A program made the position numbers and the translations under genes. From Bryobacterales bacterium (GTDB taxonomy: Bacteria; Acidobacteriota; Terriglobia; Bryobacterales; Bryobacteraceae), in assembly GCA_016721425.1 (NCBI GenBank), contig JADKID010000007.1, positions 62,001 to 126,000 on the forward strand: a stretch of 64,000 nucleotides of DNA, in the 5' to 3' direction. The notes beneath the pieces are model-generated. The model saw only the letters and a list, made by a program, of their open reading frames with translations, had not been told where the DNA came from and did no database searches. Below are positions 1 through 6,355 of the stretch, one piece after another (position 1 is the stretch's first letter; each line of letters begins with the position of its first letter).

Positions 1-1328
1 CTCCCACATCGAGCTGCCCTTGTCGGCCGCGATCTTCTCCAACTGGTCCGAGGTGGTCTTGCCGATGCCGCGCGCCGGGGTGTTCAGCACCCTCATCAGC
101 GCCACATTGTCACGCGGATTCATCAGCAGCTTCAGGTACGGAGCGCGTCCTTCACCTCCGCCCGCTGGTAGAAGCTGAAGCCGCCCACCACGATGTACTT
201 CCGCATGTAGCGCCGCAGCGCCTCTTCAATCTGCCGCGATTGGAAGTTGGTGCGGTAGAGGATCGCAATCCGCGTGTCTTTCTTCCGTGCCAGCACCTTT
301 TCGATCGTGTCGGCGATGAAGAGAGCCTCCTGCTCGCCGTCGGCCGCCTCGTAGTAGCACACCGGGTCGCCCTGCTCGCCATCGGTCCACAGCGTCTTGC
401 CCTTGCGCGCCTTGTTCCGCTCCACCACGCGGCTGGCCGCTTCCAGAATCGTGCGCGTGGAGCGATAGTTCTGCTCCAGCCGGATCACCGCGGCATTCGG
501 ATAGTCCTTTTCAAAATCCAGGATGTTTCGAATATCGGCGCCGCGCCATCCGTAGATGGATTGGTCCTCGTCACCCACCACTGCCACGTTGGTGTGGCTC
601 TGCGAAAGCAGCCGCATCAGCTCATACTGCGAGCGGTTGGTGTCCTGGTACTCGTCGATCATCAGGTGGCTGAGCCGCCGGTTCCATATCTTCCGCGTGT
701 CGGCGTCATGCCGAAGCAAGCGCACCGCTTCCAGCAGTAAGTCGTCGAAATCCAGCGCGTTAGCCGCCTCCAGCCCCAGCTGGTACTCTTCGTAGACCTT
801 CGCCAGCCGTGACGTCTTCGGGTCCGCCGATACTTTCAACAAATCCTGCGGCGCCTGGCGCTGGCTCTTGGCCTGGCTGATTCGTGAAAGCGCCGCGCGG
901 TGCTTCATGAACTGGTCGTCCAGCCCCAGCTTCTTGTAGATCTGCTTCAGCAGCGCCACCTGGTCGTCGTCGTCGTAAATGTGAAAACTGGTGGTGAAGC
1001 CGCGCCGCAGGTCGGCCAGCGGTGCGCCGTCCCGGCGCAGCATCTTCACGCAAAACGAGTGGAACGTAGAGACGTTCGGACCGCCCACCGGTGAGGTAAG
1101 ATCCAACAGTCGCTGCACTCGCTCCCGCATCTCGCCGGCAGCCTTGTTGGTGAAGGTCACCGCCAGCACCGACGGGCCGTAAATGCCGTGATGGGAGATG
1201 AGATGGGCGATGCGGTGCGTGATCACACGCGTCTTGCCGCTGCCGGCTCCGGCCAGAATCAGAAGGGGGCCATCGACGTGCTCAACGGCGGCGCGCTGCT
1301 GGGGGTTCAGACCGGAGAGAAAATCCAT
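1..1328 (-). CDS. uvrD: UvrD/PcrA-type ATP-dependent DNA helicase, partial and frameshifted
   Basis: Superfamily 1A 3'-5' DNA helicase of nucleotide-excision repair and replication restart. The start is taken at ATG 1328 (MDFLSGLNPQQRAAV), which matches the family N-terminus; an ATG ten codons upstream is less likely. The Walker A motif is AGAGSGKT, motif II is IDEYQDTN, and VVGDEDQSIYGWRGA and LEQNYRST follow, as in PcrA. The frame stops at 132-134 after FYQRAEVKDAL. Restoring one base between 140 and 141 lets the reading continue to base 1 as AYLKLLMNPRDNVALMRV, then LNTPARGIG, the normal family sequence. The gene therefore has a 1-base deletion and also runs off the left edge of the window. 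It could be a sequencing error or a real null allele. Identity of the family is certain; UvrD versus PcrA naming is not. Confidence 0.93.
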
Positions 1329-1469
1329 TGGGAGGGGGCTAAGGCCCAATTTTAACATGCGGATGCGGATAGAAACAGATGGAGGCTAGATTGTTGTAAC
1401 CTGAGGTCTGGCCGTGCGCGCCTATTAGCGTGAGGATCATGATCTTGTCGCGGCGGCCTTATTGCCGAG

Positions 1470-2063
1470 ATGCTGGTCGACTTCGAAGTTGTGGAGCGGG
1501 CGCGCGCCGGAGACCCGGCGGCGTTCAACGAGGTCGTTACGGCCTATCGACGACGCATCTTTGGAACGATATCCAGGCTGATCGGCCGGCCGGAGGATGT
1601 CGAGGACGTCGCGCAGGAGGCTTTCCTCCGGCTTTACTTTTCGCTCGATCAACTGCGCAGCCCGGATGTTTTCGAGCCGTGGTTGTACCGGCTGACGGTG
1701 AACGCCGCGTTGGATTACCTGCGCAAACGGAAACGGCGCCGCTTGGAATCGCGTGTGTCGGATCTCAGCGAGATCCAGGTCACCATGGCCGACGCCGCGG
1801 CAGGAACGCACATTCAGTTCGAGGAACATCAGAAGTCGCGCATTCGCGAGACGGTGGATTCTCTGCTGAGCGGCGTTTCCGAAGAGGATCGGATGTTGCT
1901 GACCTTGAAAGAGGTCGAGGGATTGACGCTCAAGGAACTCGAGAAAGTCTATCATGTCAACGAGAACGCGCTGAAGGTCCGGTTGTTCCGGGCCAGGCAG
2001 CGCGTGATCAAGGCATTTGCGGCTTCCAAGGGCGGCCAGGGCGAGGAGAAGAAAAATGCGTGA
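1470..2063 (+). CDS. RNA polymerase ECF sigma factor (RpoE-like)
   Basis: Sigma-70 family factor of extracytoplasmic-function type, 197 residues. Region 2 lies at about residues 10-75 (AFNEVVTAYRRRIFGTISRL, then EDVEDVAQEAFLRLY and PWLYRLTVNAALDYLRKRKR). Region 4 with its helix-turn-helix lies at about 130-185 (LLTLKEVEGLTLKELEKVY, then NALKVRLFRARQRV). It is followed with an 8-base overlap by a one-helix membrane protein and then an exported Spy-like protein. That order fits a sigma/anti-sigma pair sensing envelope stress. No clear Shine-Dalgarno sequence precedes ATG 1470. The family assignment is firm; the inducing signal is unknown. Confidence 0.93.
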   Translation: MLVDFEVVERARAGDPAAFNEVVTAYRRRIFGTISRLIGRPEDVEDVAQEAFLRLYFSLDQLRSPDVFEPWLYRLTVNAALDYLRKRKRRRLESRVSDLSEIQVTMADAAAGTHIQFEEHQKSRIRETVDSLLSGVSEEDRMLLTLKEVEGLTLKELEKVYHVNENALKVRLFRARQRVIKAFAASKGGQGEEKKNA

Positions 2064-2433
2064 TTCGATAAACGAGTCCTGGGAACGCCAAAACCTGGAG
2101 AACGAGGCCAAGTTGGACCGCCTGCTCTCCGCTTACCGCGAAGCGTGCCCCGTCCCGGATGCCTCGGTGAACTTTATGCCGCACCTCTGGGAAAAGATCG
2201 ACGGCAGCCAGAACTGGACCCGCCAGGTCTGGAAATGGGCCAACGGAATGGTGGCCGCCGCCGCCGCCGCCAGTCTCTTCTTTGTCATGTTGCAGCTCCT
2301 GCCCAAACACTCGCCCGATTTTTACGGCGCTACCTACCTGGAAACATTGGCCGATCAGCATGACGACGAAGAGGCTCTGGAAAACGTCGCCATGTCGAAT
2401 GTTAAGCCGCTCCAGGAGTTGCCCGCGAAATGA
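2056..2433 (+). CDS. putative anti-sigma factor, single-pass membrane protein
   Basis: A 125-residue protein starting at ATG 2056, which has GAGGAG at 2043-2048 and overlaps the end of the sigma-factor gene by 8 bases, implying translational coupling. The N-terminal ~60 residues are charged and cytoplasmic in character (ESWERQNLENEAKLDRLL). One hydrophobic segment follows at about 65-85 (GMVAAAAAASLFFVMLQLL), then a short acidic extracytoplasmic tail. I recognise no zinc-binding ZAS motif (HxxxCxxC). The anti-sigma role is inferred from position, topology and size rather than from a domain match. The next gene overlaps it by ATGA. Confidence 0.7.
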   Translation: MRDSINESWERQNLENEAKLDRLLSAYREACPVPDASVNFMPHLWEKIDGSQNWTRQVWKWANGMVAAAAAASLFFVMLQLLPKHSPDFYGATYLETLADQHDDEEALENVAMSNVKPLQELPAK

Positions 2434-2858
2434 AACGTTCGAGTCTGAGCCTGGCTCTGTCGCTTTTGCTGGTGTTTGCCAGCGGAATTGCCGTTGGCGT
2501 CTTTGGTCATCGCTACTTCGACTCCACCGCAGCCCACCCCAGGGCCGCCCGGCCCCAAACTCCGGATGATTACCGCAAGGCCTATCTCGAAGAGATGAGC
2601 AAACGCCTCTCACTCAGCCAGCCCCAAAAGGAAAAGCTGAACGAAATCCTCGATGACACACGCGCCAAGTACCGCGAGGTGCGCGAACGCCACAAGCCCG
2701 AAATGAAGGCCATCCAGGATGAGCAGGTGGAAAAGGTCAACGCGATGCTCACTGAGTCGCAACGCGCCGAATACGCCAAAATGAGGGCGGAGCGGGAAGC
2801 GAAACGGCAGGCAGACGAAAAAGGACGCGGGCCGAAGCCCACGTCCTCTTCCAAATAG
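2430..2858 (+). CDS. Spy/CpxP-like periplasmic stress protein
   Basis: A 142-residue protein with an N-terminal signal or anchor segment (SLSLALSLLLVFASGIAVGV) followed by a highly charged helical region. The stretch LSLSQPQKEKLNEILDDT and the later ESQRAEYAKMRAEREAK resemble the LTxxQ repeats of the Spy/CpxP/ZraP periplasmic chaperone and sensor group. The start codon overlaps the previous stop (ATGA), so it is third in the sigma/anti-sigma operon. It may be the periplasmic sensor or a chaperone made under that regulon. The Lys-rich C-terminus (KGRGPKPTSSSK) is probably disordered. The group assignment is moderately secure; the ligand is unknown. Confidence 0.72.
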   Translation: MKRSSLSLALSLLLVFASGIAVGVFGHRYFDSTAAHPRAARPQTPDDYRKAYLEEMSKRLSLSQPQKEKLNEILDDTRAKYREVRERHKPEMKAIQDEQVEKVNAMLTESQRAEYAKMRAEREAKRQADEKGRGPKPTSSSK

Positions 2859-2879
2859 GCGGGAATGTTCCTGCTCGGG

Positions 2880-3128
2880 TTAGGCCGACGGTTGAGCCCG
2901 TTCGGCGATCTTCTTCTTCATCTCGGCGGAGCGCAGCAACATCTTCTGGAAACGGTCCACACGGCCTTCGGTATCCACCAGCTTTTGACGGCCGGTGAAG
3001 AACGGGTGGCACGAGGAACAGATTTCAACGCGGATGTCGCCCTTATGCGTCGAGCGCGTCTCGAAGGTGTGACCGCAAGCGCAGATCACCTTCAATTCTT
3101 TATAGGCGGGATGGATGCCAGCTTTCAT
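2880..3128 (-). CDS. rpmE: 50S ribosomal protein bL31
   Basis: Large-subunit ribosomal protein bL31, 82 residues, starting MKAGIHPAYKELKVICACG. Cysteines at 16, 18, 37 and 40 (CAC and CSSC) mark the zinc-binding form rather than the zinc-free paralogue. AAAGGA at 3139-3144 lies about ten bases before ATG 3128. A transcript carrying a terminator ends just upstream on the same strand, so rpmE needs its own promoter; an extended -10 element is annotated there. The C-terminus is slightly longer and more basic than in E. coli. Confidence 0.97.
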   Translation of the reverse strand: MKAGIHPAYKELKVICACGHTFETRSTHKGDIRVEICSSCHPFFTGRQKLVDTEGRVDRFQKMLLRSAEMKKKIAERAQPSA

Positions 3129-3153
3129 CGGGGGGAAGTCCTTTAACCCTCAC

Positions 3154-3162
3154 AGTATATCA
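3154..3162 (-). promoter_or_regulatory. extended -10 promoter of rpmE
   Basis: On the minus strand this reads TGATATACT: a TGn extension plus a good -10 hexamer (TATACT). It lies about 26 bases upstream of the rpmE start, giving a leader of roughly 20 bases that contains the AAAGGA ribosome-binding site. No convincing -35 hexamer exists because the spacer runs into the upstream terminator, which is consistent with an extended -10 promoter. Confidence 0.5.
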
Positions 3163-3169
3163 AACATGG

Positions 3170-3206
3170 AAAAGCCCCGCAGCCGGATCCCAGCGGCGGG
3201 GCTTTT
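3170..3206 (-). terminator. rho-independent terminator of the structured RNA
   Basis: An 11-bp perfect stem, AAAAGCCCCGC paired with GCGGGGCTTTT, encloses a 15-base loop. It has an A-run on one side and a T-run on the other, so it can work in both directions. On the minus strand it ends the transcript that starts near 3397, just before the rpmE promoter. Confidence 0.85.
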
Positions 3207-3321
3207 GGGTAGGTCTGGACAGGAGACTTTTTCCAGTCTCTCTGCCTTCGCGCTCAGTGGCCGGTCAACAGGAACGGCGGCCCTTCACTGAATGTCGGGC
3301 CTGAACGTGAGTACAGGAACG

Positions 3322-3366
3322 TCAGCGGTCGGCCACCTCGCGCGTAAGTCTACTACCATTTATCAT
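3322..3366 (-). CDS. 14-codon ORF within the structured RNA (possible leader peptide)
   Basis: ATG 3366 to TGA 3322 encodes MINGSRLTREVADR. It is preceded at 3374-3389 by AGAAAGGAGGTGGTCC, which can pair along all 16 bases with the standard 3' end of 16S rRNA (one G-U pair), leaving 7 bases before ATG. Such a site strongly suggests ribosome loading. Codons 8-13 also form one arm of the long stem of the surrounding RNA, so the sequence may be constrained by structure as well as coding. No function of the peptide can be read from its sequence. Alternatively the element only captures 16S rRNA and the ORF is incidental. Confidence 0.5.
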   Translation of the reverse strand: MINGSRLTREVADR

Positions 3367-3403
3367 TGTTTCTGGACCACCTCCTTTCTTCAGTGATGAG
3401 TTC

Positions 3404-3432
3404 AGACTAAGGCAGGTCCGCTCGCCTGTCAA
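3404..3432 (-). promoter_or_regulatory. sigma-70-type promoter of the structured RNA
   Basis: Minus strand: a perfect -35 TTGACA (3427-3432), a 17-base spacer, and a weak -10 TAGTCT (3404-3409). A second TTGACT lies at 3439-3444 but has no -10 at proper distance. The predicted transcription start is near 3397, immediately before the pseudoknot strand. Confidence 0.55.
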
Positions 3433-3575
3433 TAGAAAAGTCAAACAAGAACGCTGTTTTTTGTTTCAGGCTCCAGCGCCGCCTGCTCCGCTTCCTCCTC
3501 ACCCATCGGAGCTACAATACAGGGGTGGTACACGCCGTGCAGCGCCCGCCCGGTCTCGACTCCGCCCCCGGCGTC

Positions 3576-4754
3576 ATGCAGACCTCCATGGCCGGCCGCG
3601 GCATGTCCGGCGTTGTCGTCTCCGGGTTGCTGTTCGCCTTCCTCGGCGCCATTCTCCCAGCCTGGCGCTATCACATCGAGCTCAACTTCCTGATCATCGG
3701 GACGTACTTTCTCTGCCAGAACCTCGGCGTCCTGCTGGCGCCCCTGGCCGGCCTCCCGCTGCTGCGCCATCGCGGCATCGGCTTCACGCTGAGCCTCGGC
3801 TGCGCCTTGGCCGGCGCCGCCCTACTTTTGCTCGCCGCCTTCTCGCCGCCCGCCCACTACGCCTGGCGAATGGCGGGGCTCTTCCTCCTCGGCTTCAGCG
3901 CGGGCCTGCTCAATATCAGTGCATTCCACGCCATCACGCCCGCCTACGAACTCCACCCGGCCGTCACCCTCAACCTCGCCGGAGCCCTCTTCGGCTTCGG
4001 CTGCCTGCTCTGCGCCCTCTTCTTGGCCGGCACATTTTTCGTCTACACAGTGCCCAGCGTCCTCATTCTGATGGCCATGGCCCCCATCTTTGCGGCCGTC
4101 CACTATGCCAGAGCCCAGCTTCCGCCCGACCCCGTCGTCCAACAGCCCTCACTCAAGGAAACACTGAAGGACTTCAAGAGTCCGGCGGCCATCCTGTTCG
4201 CCATGCTGCTGTTTTTCCAGTTTGGCAACGAAGGCGCGCTCGCCGGCTGGCTGGCCCTGTTCCTCATCCAGCGCCTGGGTATCAGCCCGGAGACTTCCCT
4301 TTTCCTGCTGGCTCTCTATTGGGGATCTCTGCTGATTGGCCGCGTCGTGGCCCAGTCCGTCCTGCCCCGCGTCAGCCACGCCCGCCTGCTCACCGGGGCT
4401 GTGCTGGTGCCGATGTTTGCCTGCCTCGCGCTCTTCTTCACCAACAATCTCTTCGGCGCAACCCTCGGCGTCCTGCTGGCCGGCGGCGGCTTCTCCGTCA
4501 TTCTGCCGCTGGTGATGGAGCGCATCGGCAGCCGCTTCCCCTACTTCCACCCCGGCTTCTTCAATGGGATCTTCTCCGTCGCGCTCACCGGCGGTATGCT
4601 GGCGCCCGCCTCTCTCGGCTACATCGCCCACTATCTGGGGATGGGTGCGGTGATGGGATTGCCGCTCATCGGCTCCATCCTGGTCTTTCTGCTGCTGTTA
4701 CTGATCCTGCTGGAGGGCAAACTCTCCGGCCGGTCCGCTCAGCAGTCCAGCTAG
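3576..4754 (+). CDS. MFS transporter
   Basis: A 12-helix major facilitator superfamily permease of about 392 residues, acting in the inner membrane. Helix 1 is GVVVSGLLFAFLGAILP, and paired hydrophobic segments continue to the C-terminal helix (IGSILVFLLLLLILLEGK). A central cytoplasmic loop (PDPVVQQPSLKETLKDFK) separates two six-helix halves. I chose ATG 3576 because it leaves the usual short N-terminus; GTG 3525, 17 codons upstream, is the alternative and has TACAAT at 3513-3518 before it. The closest known group seems to be the FucP/glucose-like sugar permeases, but the substrate cannot be told. It ends with a 4-base convergent overlap with the next gene. Confidence 0.88.
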   Translation: MQTSMAGRGMSGVVVSGLLFAFLGAILPAWRYHIELNFLIIGTYFLCQNLGVLLAPLAGLPLLRHRGIGFTLSLGCALAGAALLLLAAFSPPAHYAWRMAGLFLLGFSAGLLNISAFHAITPAYELHPAVTLNLAGALFGFGCLLCALFLAGTFFVYTVPSVLILMAMAPIFAAVHYARAQLPPDPVVQQPSLKETLKDFKSPAAILFAMLLFFQFGNEGALAGWLALFLIQRLGISPETSLFLLALYWGSLLIGRVVAQSVLPRVSHARLLTGAVLVPMFACLALFFTNNLFGATLGVLLAGGGFSVILPLVMERIGSRFPYFHPGFFNGIFSVALTGGMLAPASLGYIAHYLGMGAVMGLPLIGSILVFLLLLLILLEGKLSGRSAQQSS

Positions 4755-5401
4755 CGAAGCTTCAGCACCGCCCTGCCTGCCACCCCGTCGTATACCAGGT
4801 AGATCGCCTTCAGGTTCTTGACCTTGCCCTCCCAGTAGAAATACAACAGTCCGCTCCGCGCGCCACTCACCGGGCCGTCCTCCAACGCGTACTTCTCCAC
4901 CGCTTCGGCCGCCGATTGCGTGGCGCCCGGTCTTCCTGCGTTCTGATCCGGCGCCCTCGGCTGGGTGGGCCGGCGCCCCTCCGGATCGCCCGGAAAGCGC
5001 TCCACCTGCGGCGGCCCCCCAATCACAACGCCACCCGGACCAACGCCGCCGCTCGCCTGCACGCCACGGTATTGCTCCCAGCCCGGATTCCGGATCGCCC
5101 CCGCCACCAGTCCTGGCGAATGCGCCGATAACTCCCGCGTCGATTGGTTCAGCTTCAGCCGGAACTCCCCGGCAGAGACCGGCATCGGCGGGCCCTTCTC
5201 CGGAAAAAAAGCCACCTCCACCACCAGATAGTTGCCCACGTGGTAGGAGTCGCCCGGTTGCGAAATCGCCCGGCTGCCATACTCAGCTGCCACCGTCGCC
5301 CTGGCCAGCACAGCTTGCACCGGATAATCCGCCGGCAGCGCCCGCGGCGTTGTGCCCGCCCACAGCAGGCTCCCGCCGCAGAACATGAGGATCATCTTCA
5401 C
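4751..5401 (-). CDS. secreted protein of unknown function
   Basis: A 216-residue protein starting MKMILMFCGGSLLWAGTTP, a probable signal peptide. Residues ~20-105 look like a beta-rich domain (YLVVEVAFFPEKG, GEFRLKLN). Residues ~115-165 are Gly/Pro/Arg-rich and low in complexity (GGVGPGGVVIGG), and a short C-terminal domain ends SGLLYFYWEGKVKNLKAIYL. I do not recognise the family. It is convergent with the MFS gene (shared CTAG), so the two are not co-transcribed. Confidence 0.72.
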   Translation of the reverse strand: MKMILMFCGGSLLWAGTTPRALPADYPVQAVLARATVAAEYGSRAISQPGDSYHVGNYLVVEVAFFPEKGPPMPVSAGEFRLKLNQSTRELSAHSPGLVAGAIRNPGWEQYRGVQASGGVGPGGVVIGGPPQVERFPGDPEGRRPTQPRAPDQNAGRPGATQSAAEAVEKYALEDGPVSGARSGLLYFYWEGKVKNLKAIYLVYDGVAGRAVLKLR

Positions 5402-5583
5402 AGCCCCAGGATAGTCGATAAACGGTCAGGCCGGCGCTCGTCACCTCCCTTCGCCCCTGCTCAACGGCTTGCCGGCCGCCTATTCGCCGGCTGTCTGCCG
5501 TAAGGCCCTAGTCGAACCGGGGAGCGGACTGGAATCCCTAAGTTGGATAAGGCCCATACCCGGTATTCACGGTCTGATAGTCG

Positions 5584-5592
5584 TGTTATGCT
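5584..5592 (+). promoter_or_regulatory. extended -10 element upstream of the PEP-CTERM gene
   Basis: TGTTATGCT gives a TGn extension plus the -10 hexamer TATGCT, about 70 bases before ATG 5662. The gene has a good ribosome-binding site, GGAGGAG at 5648-5654. The rest of 5402-5661 holds nothing else that I can identify. Confidence 0.4.
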
Positions 5593-5661
5593 CCGCTTGG
5601 GTGAAAGTTCGAAGTTGGACCCGTCGCTCGCCTTGGTTGGTGGCACGGAGGAGAAACAGGT

Positions 5662-6306
5662 ATGAAAATAGTGTTTCTGGCTTGGGTCGTCATGGCAACT
5701 CTCCTCAGCGGAACTGCCGTTGCCGCCAGTATCCCCATTCAAAATCCCTCGTTCGAGACGATGTTGGGGGGCTCTCTGCCGGAAGTCTGCAGTCCAACTT
5801 GGCCCAACTGCTGGTTCGGCCAAAACGAGATCCCCGGCTGGTCCAAGAGCGGAGTGGCTGGACAGTGGATCACCGGCGGTAGCAGCGGCAATCCTCCGGC
5901 ATCCAGTGGCATCGTTCTCGGGTTCGCCAACGCAGGCGGTTCCATCTGGCAGGACATCGCCCTCGCCCTACCCGATACCACCTACTATCTCTATGTCGAC
6001 GTGCTCCATCGCGCCGATCACCCCCTGGCCGGCGTCGTCCAGTTGCAGCTGGATGGCGTTGTGGTCGCCACCGCAACCGGTACCGATCCAGGACCGGGTG
6101 TTTGGTCGCTTTGGGCGGCATCCTACCGGACAACGGGAGCCGATGCCGGCAAAACTCTTACCGTCCTGCTCTCTGCCGACCAAGACCAGGGCGATTTTGA
6201 CCGTGTGCGCGCCTACGACGCCGCAATTCCGGAGCCCGCATCTACCGCCCTGGTTGGCCTAGGCTTGGTCTGCCTCGCCGGCCTCGCTCGGCGCCAGTCT
6301 CGCTAG
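5662..6306 (+). CDS. PEP-CTERM sorting-domain protein
   Basis: A 214-residue exported protein. It has an N-terminal signal peptide (MKIVFLAWVVMATLLSGTAV), a beta-sandwich-like middle that starts IPIQNPSFE as in many PEP-CTERM lectin-like proteins, and a C-terminal signal: IPEPAS at about 191-196, a hydrophobic helix (TALVGLGLVCLAGL) and the basic tail ARRQSR. Proteins with this tail are sorted by an exosortase, linked to exopolysaccharide export. No exosortase gene lies in the window. A monocistronic unit with its own strong ribosome-binding site. Confidence 0.88.
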   Translation: MKIVFLAWVVMATLLSGTAVAASIPIQNPSFETMLGGSLPEVCSPTWPNCWFGQNEIPGWSKSGVAGQWITGGSSGNPPASSGIVLGFANAGGSIWQDIALALPDTTYYLYVDVLHRADHPLAGVVQLQLDGVVVATATGTDPGPGVWSLWAASYRTTGADAGKTLTVLLSADQDQGDFDRVRAYDAAIPEPASTALVGLGLVCLAGLARRQSR

Positions 6307-6355
6307 GCCCCCGGTTTTCGCCGCCTTCCCCGGGTGCAGGCTACACTGAATAGCA

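Larger units (their letters stand above)
3170..3397 (-). ncRNA. structured intergenic RNA of unknown family
   Basis: A ~230-nt transcription unit with its own promoter (3404-3432) and terminator (3170-3206) and no long ORF. Structure visible by eye: (a) stem CGCGC (3340-3344) with GCGCG (3249-3253) continues into GTGGCCG (3330-3336) with CGGCCAC (3257-3263), separated by a 3x3 internal loop GAG/TGA that could form tandem G-A pairs; (b) inside it, GGCCC/GGGCC (3297-3301 with 3279-3283) carries a 13-nt loop; (c) that loop contains TTCAGTGA, exactly complementary to TCACTGAA at 3389-3396 at the 5' end, making an 8-bp pseudoknot; (d) hairpin GAGACT/AGTCTC; (e) the repeat CGTTCCTGT occurs twice. 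A 16-nt Shine-Dalgarno element and a 14-codon ORF lie in the 5' part. It might match a published acidobacterial RNA motif; I cannot check. Confidence 0.7.

Noticed and set aside
3170..3432. tmRNA or 6S RNA as an identity for the intergenic RNA
   Set aside because: No tRNA-like ends or Ala-tag ORF, and no long single stem with a central bubble as in 6S. The paired structure seen fits neither.
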